Source: DYJK01 sp040755055
GTDB taxonomy: Bacteria; Bacteroidota; Ignavibacteria; Ignavibacteriales; Melioribacteraceae
DNA: 64,000 nt
Assembly (NCBI GenBank): GCA_040755055.1
Contig: JBFMBS010000006.1
Span: 103,498 to 167,497 of the forward strand
Direction: 5' to 3'
In this document: positions 63,924 to 64,000 of the stretch, piece after piece
Position numbering within the stretch: position 1 is the first letter of the stretch
Layout of the letters: each line of letters begins with the position of its first letter
Translations under genes and position numbers: made by a program
The notes under the pieces: generated by a model
What the model was told of the DNA's origin: nothing
Databases searched by the model: none
Seen by the model: only the letters and a program-made list of their open reading frames with translations

Positions 63924-64000
63924 TTATATCGTTATTTTTTTCTTCAAACTCCCCAGGTGATAAATATCCGATTGTTGAATGAAGTCTTACTCTGTTGTAA
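63874..64000 (-). mobile_element. IS3-family insertion sequence (one end, partial)
   Basis: From about 63874 (TGATCCTACCCCTAAAAGTG, a plausible IS terminus) the sequence departs from the host gene and carries the 3' end of a transposase on the minus strand. The rest lies beyond the window, so the other terminus and target duplication cannot be seen. Confidence 0.75.
63904..64000 (-). CDS. IS3-family transposase OrfB, C-terminal end
   Basis: The minus strand reads YNRVRLHSTIGYLSPGEFEE and on to a TAA stop at 63904. YNxxRxHSxxGYxSPxxFE is the well-known C-terminal signature of IS3-family (IS150/IS3-type) DDE transposases, just after the catalytic glutamate region. About 31 codons are visible; the rest is beyond base 64000. 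It inserts in opposite orientation to the interrupted peptidase gene. Confidence 0.85.
   Translation of the reverse strand, partial: YNRVRLHSTIGYLSPGEFEEKNNDIINKKVA

Noticed and set aside
1..64000. tRNA or rRNA genes
   Set aside because: I looked through all intergenic gaps by eye and saw no cloverleaf or rRNA-like sequence; a covariance search would settle it.

Overview
This 64-kb window looks like a stretch of chromosome from an AT-rich member of the Bacteroidota/Ignavibacteriota group, most likely Ignavibacteria. The clues are type IX secretion (T9SS) C-terminal sorting domains with the NYPNPFNPSTTI signature, lamin-tail-domain and LVIVD-repeat surface proteins, M28/M16/M24 exo- and metallopeptidases, a CX3CH-containing NapC/NrfH-like cytochrome, and many palindromic intergenic repeats. 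Taxonomy is inferred from protein families only; there is no rRNA or tRNA gene here.

Layout. 1-5.7 kb, minus strand: hflX (cut by the window edge), a BatA/VWA membrane protein, a GT4 glycosyltransferase and a SpoIID-like protein. 5.87-6.75 kb: trhO. 6.9-20.7 kb, all plus strand and tightly packed: a complete-looking type III-B CRISPR-Cas locus. It encodes a DHH-phosphoesterase/CorA fusion effector, a divergent Cmr1-type RAMP protein, an HD-less Cas10 (Cmr2), Cmr3, Cmr4, Cmr5, Cmr6, a Cas6-reverse transcriptase-Cas1 fusion, a frameshifted cas2, a 236-bp leader, and an array of 26 repeats (35 bp) with 25 spacers. 21.2 kb: an unrecognised membrane protein. 22-38.6 kb: an M28-cyclophilin-FKBP fusion, a giant LTD/CARDB protein, a CoA-binding protein, a PAP2-like protein, a B12-binding protein, a frameshifted LVIVD protein and a GH13 lipoprotein. 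38.7-50.4 kb: M24 peptidase, glutamine amidotransferase, PAS histidine kinase, Sua5, class III cyclase, HisN-like phosphatase, thioredoxin, ferredoxin, M16 peptidase, DUF4920-like protein. 50.5-56.5 kb: priA, a MOP/MATE-like transporter and a redox group (groES, glutaredoxin, thioredoxin-like, trxB). 56.5-59.6 kb: a two-component system divergent from a secreted acidic protein, separated by a phased direct-repeat operator candidate. 59.9-64 kb: a seven-heme cytochrome, a lipoprotein, and an M12-like metallopeptidase truncated by an IS3-family element at the window edge.

How the main system should work. crRNAs are cut from the array by the Cas6 domain and loaded on the Cmr complex. Target RNA binding should switch on the Cas10 palm domain (GGDD present). 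Because Cas10 lacks an HD nuclease domain, defence presumably runs through the second messenger. CorA-type effectors of type III-B systems respond to SAM-AMP, and DHH (NrN-like) phosphodiesterases degrade it; here both halves are in one 852-residue membrane protein. The RT domain fused to Cas1 predicts spacer capture from RNA. Two spacers read in reverse complement as ribosome-binding site plus start codon, as expected if crRNAs are antisense to mRNA. The one-base deletion in cas2 means adaptation may be dead in this genome, unless it is a sequence error.
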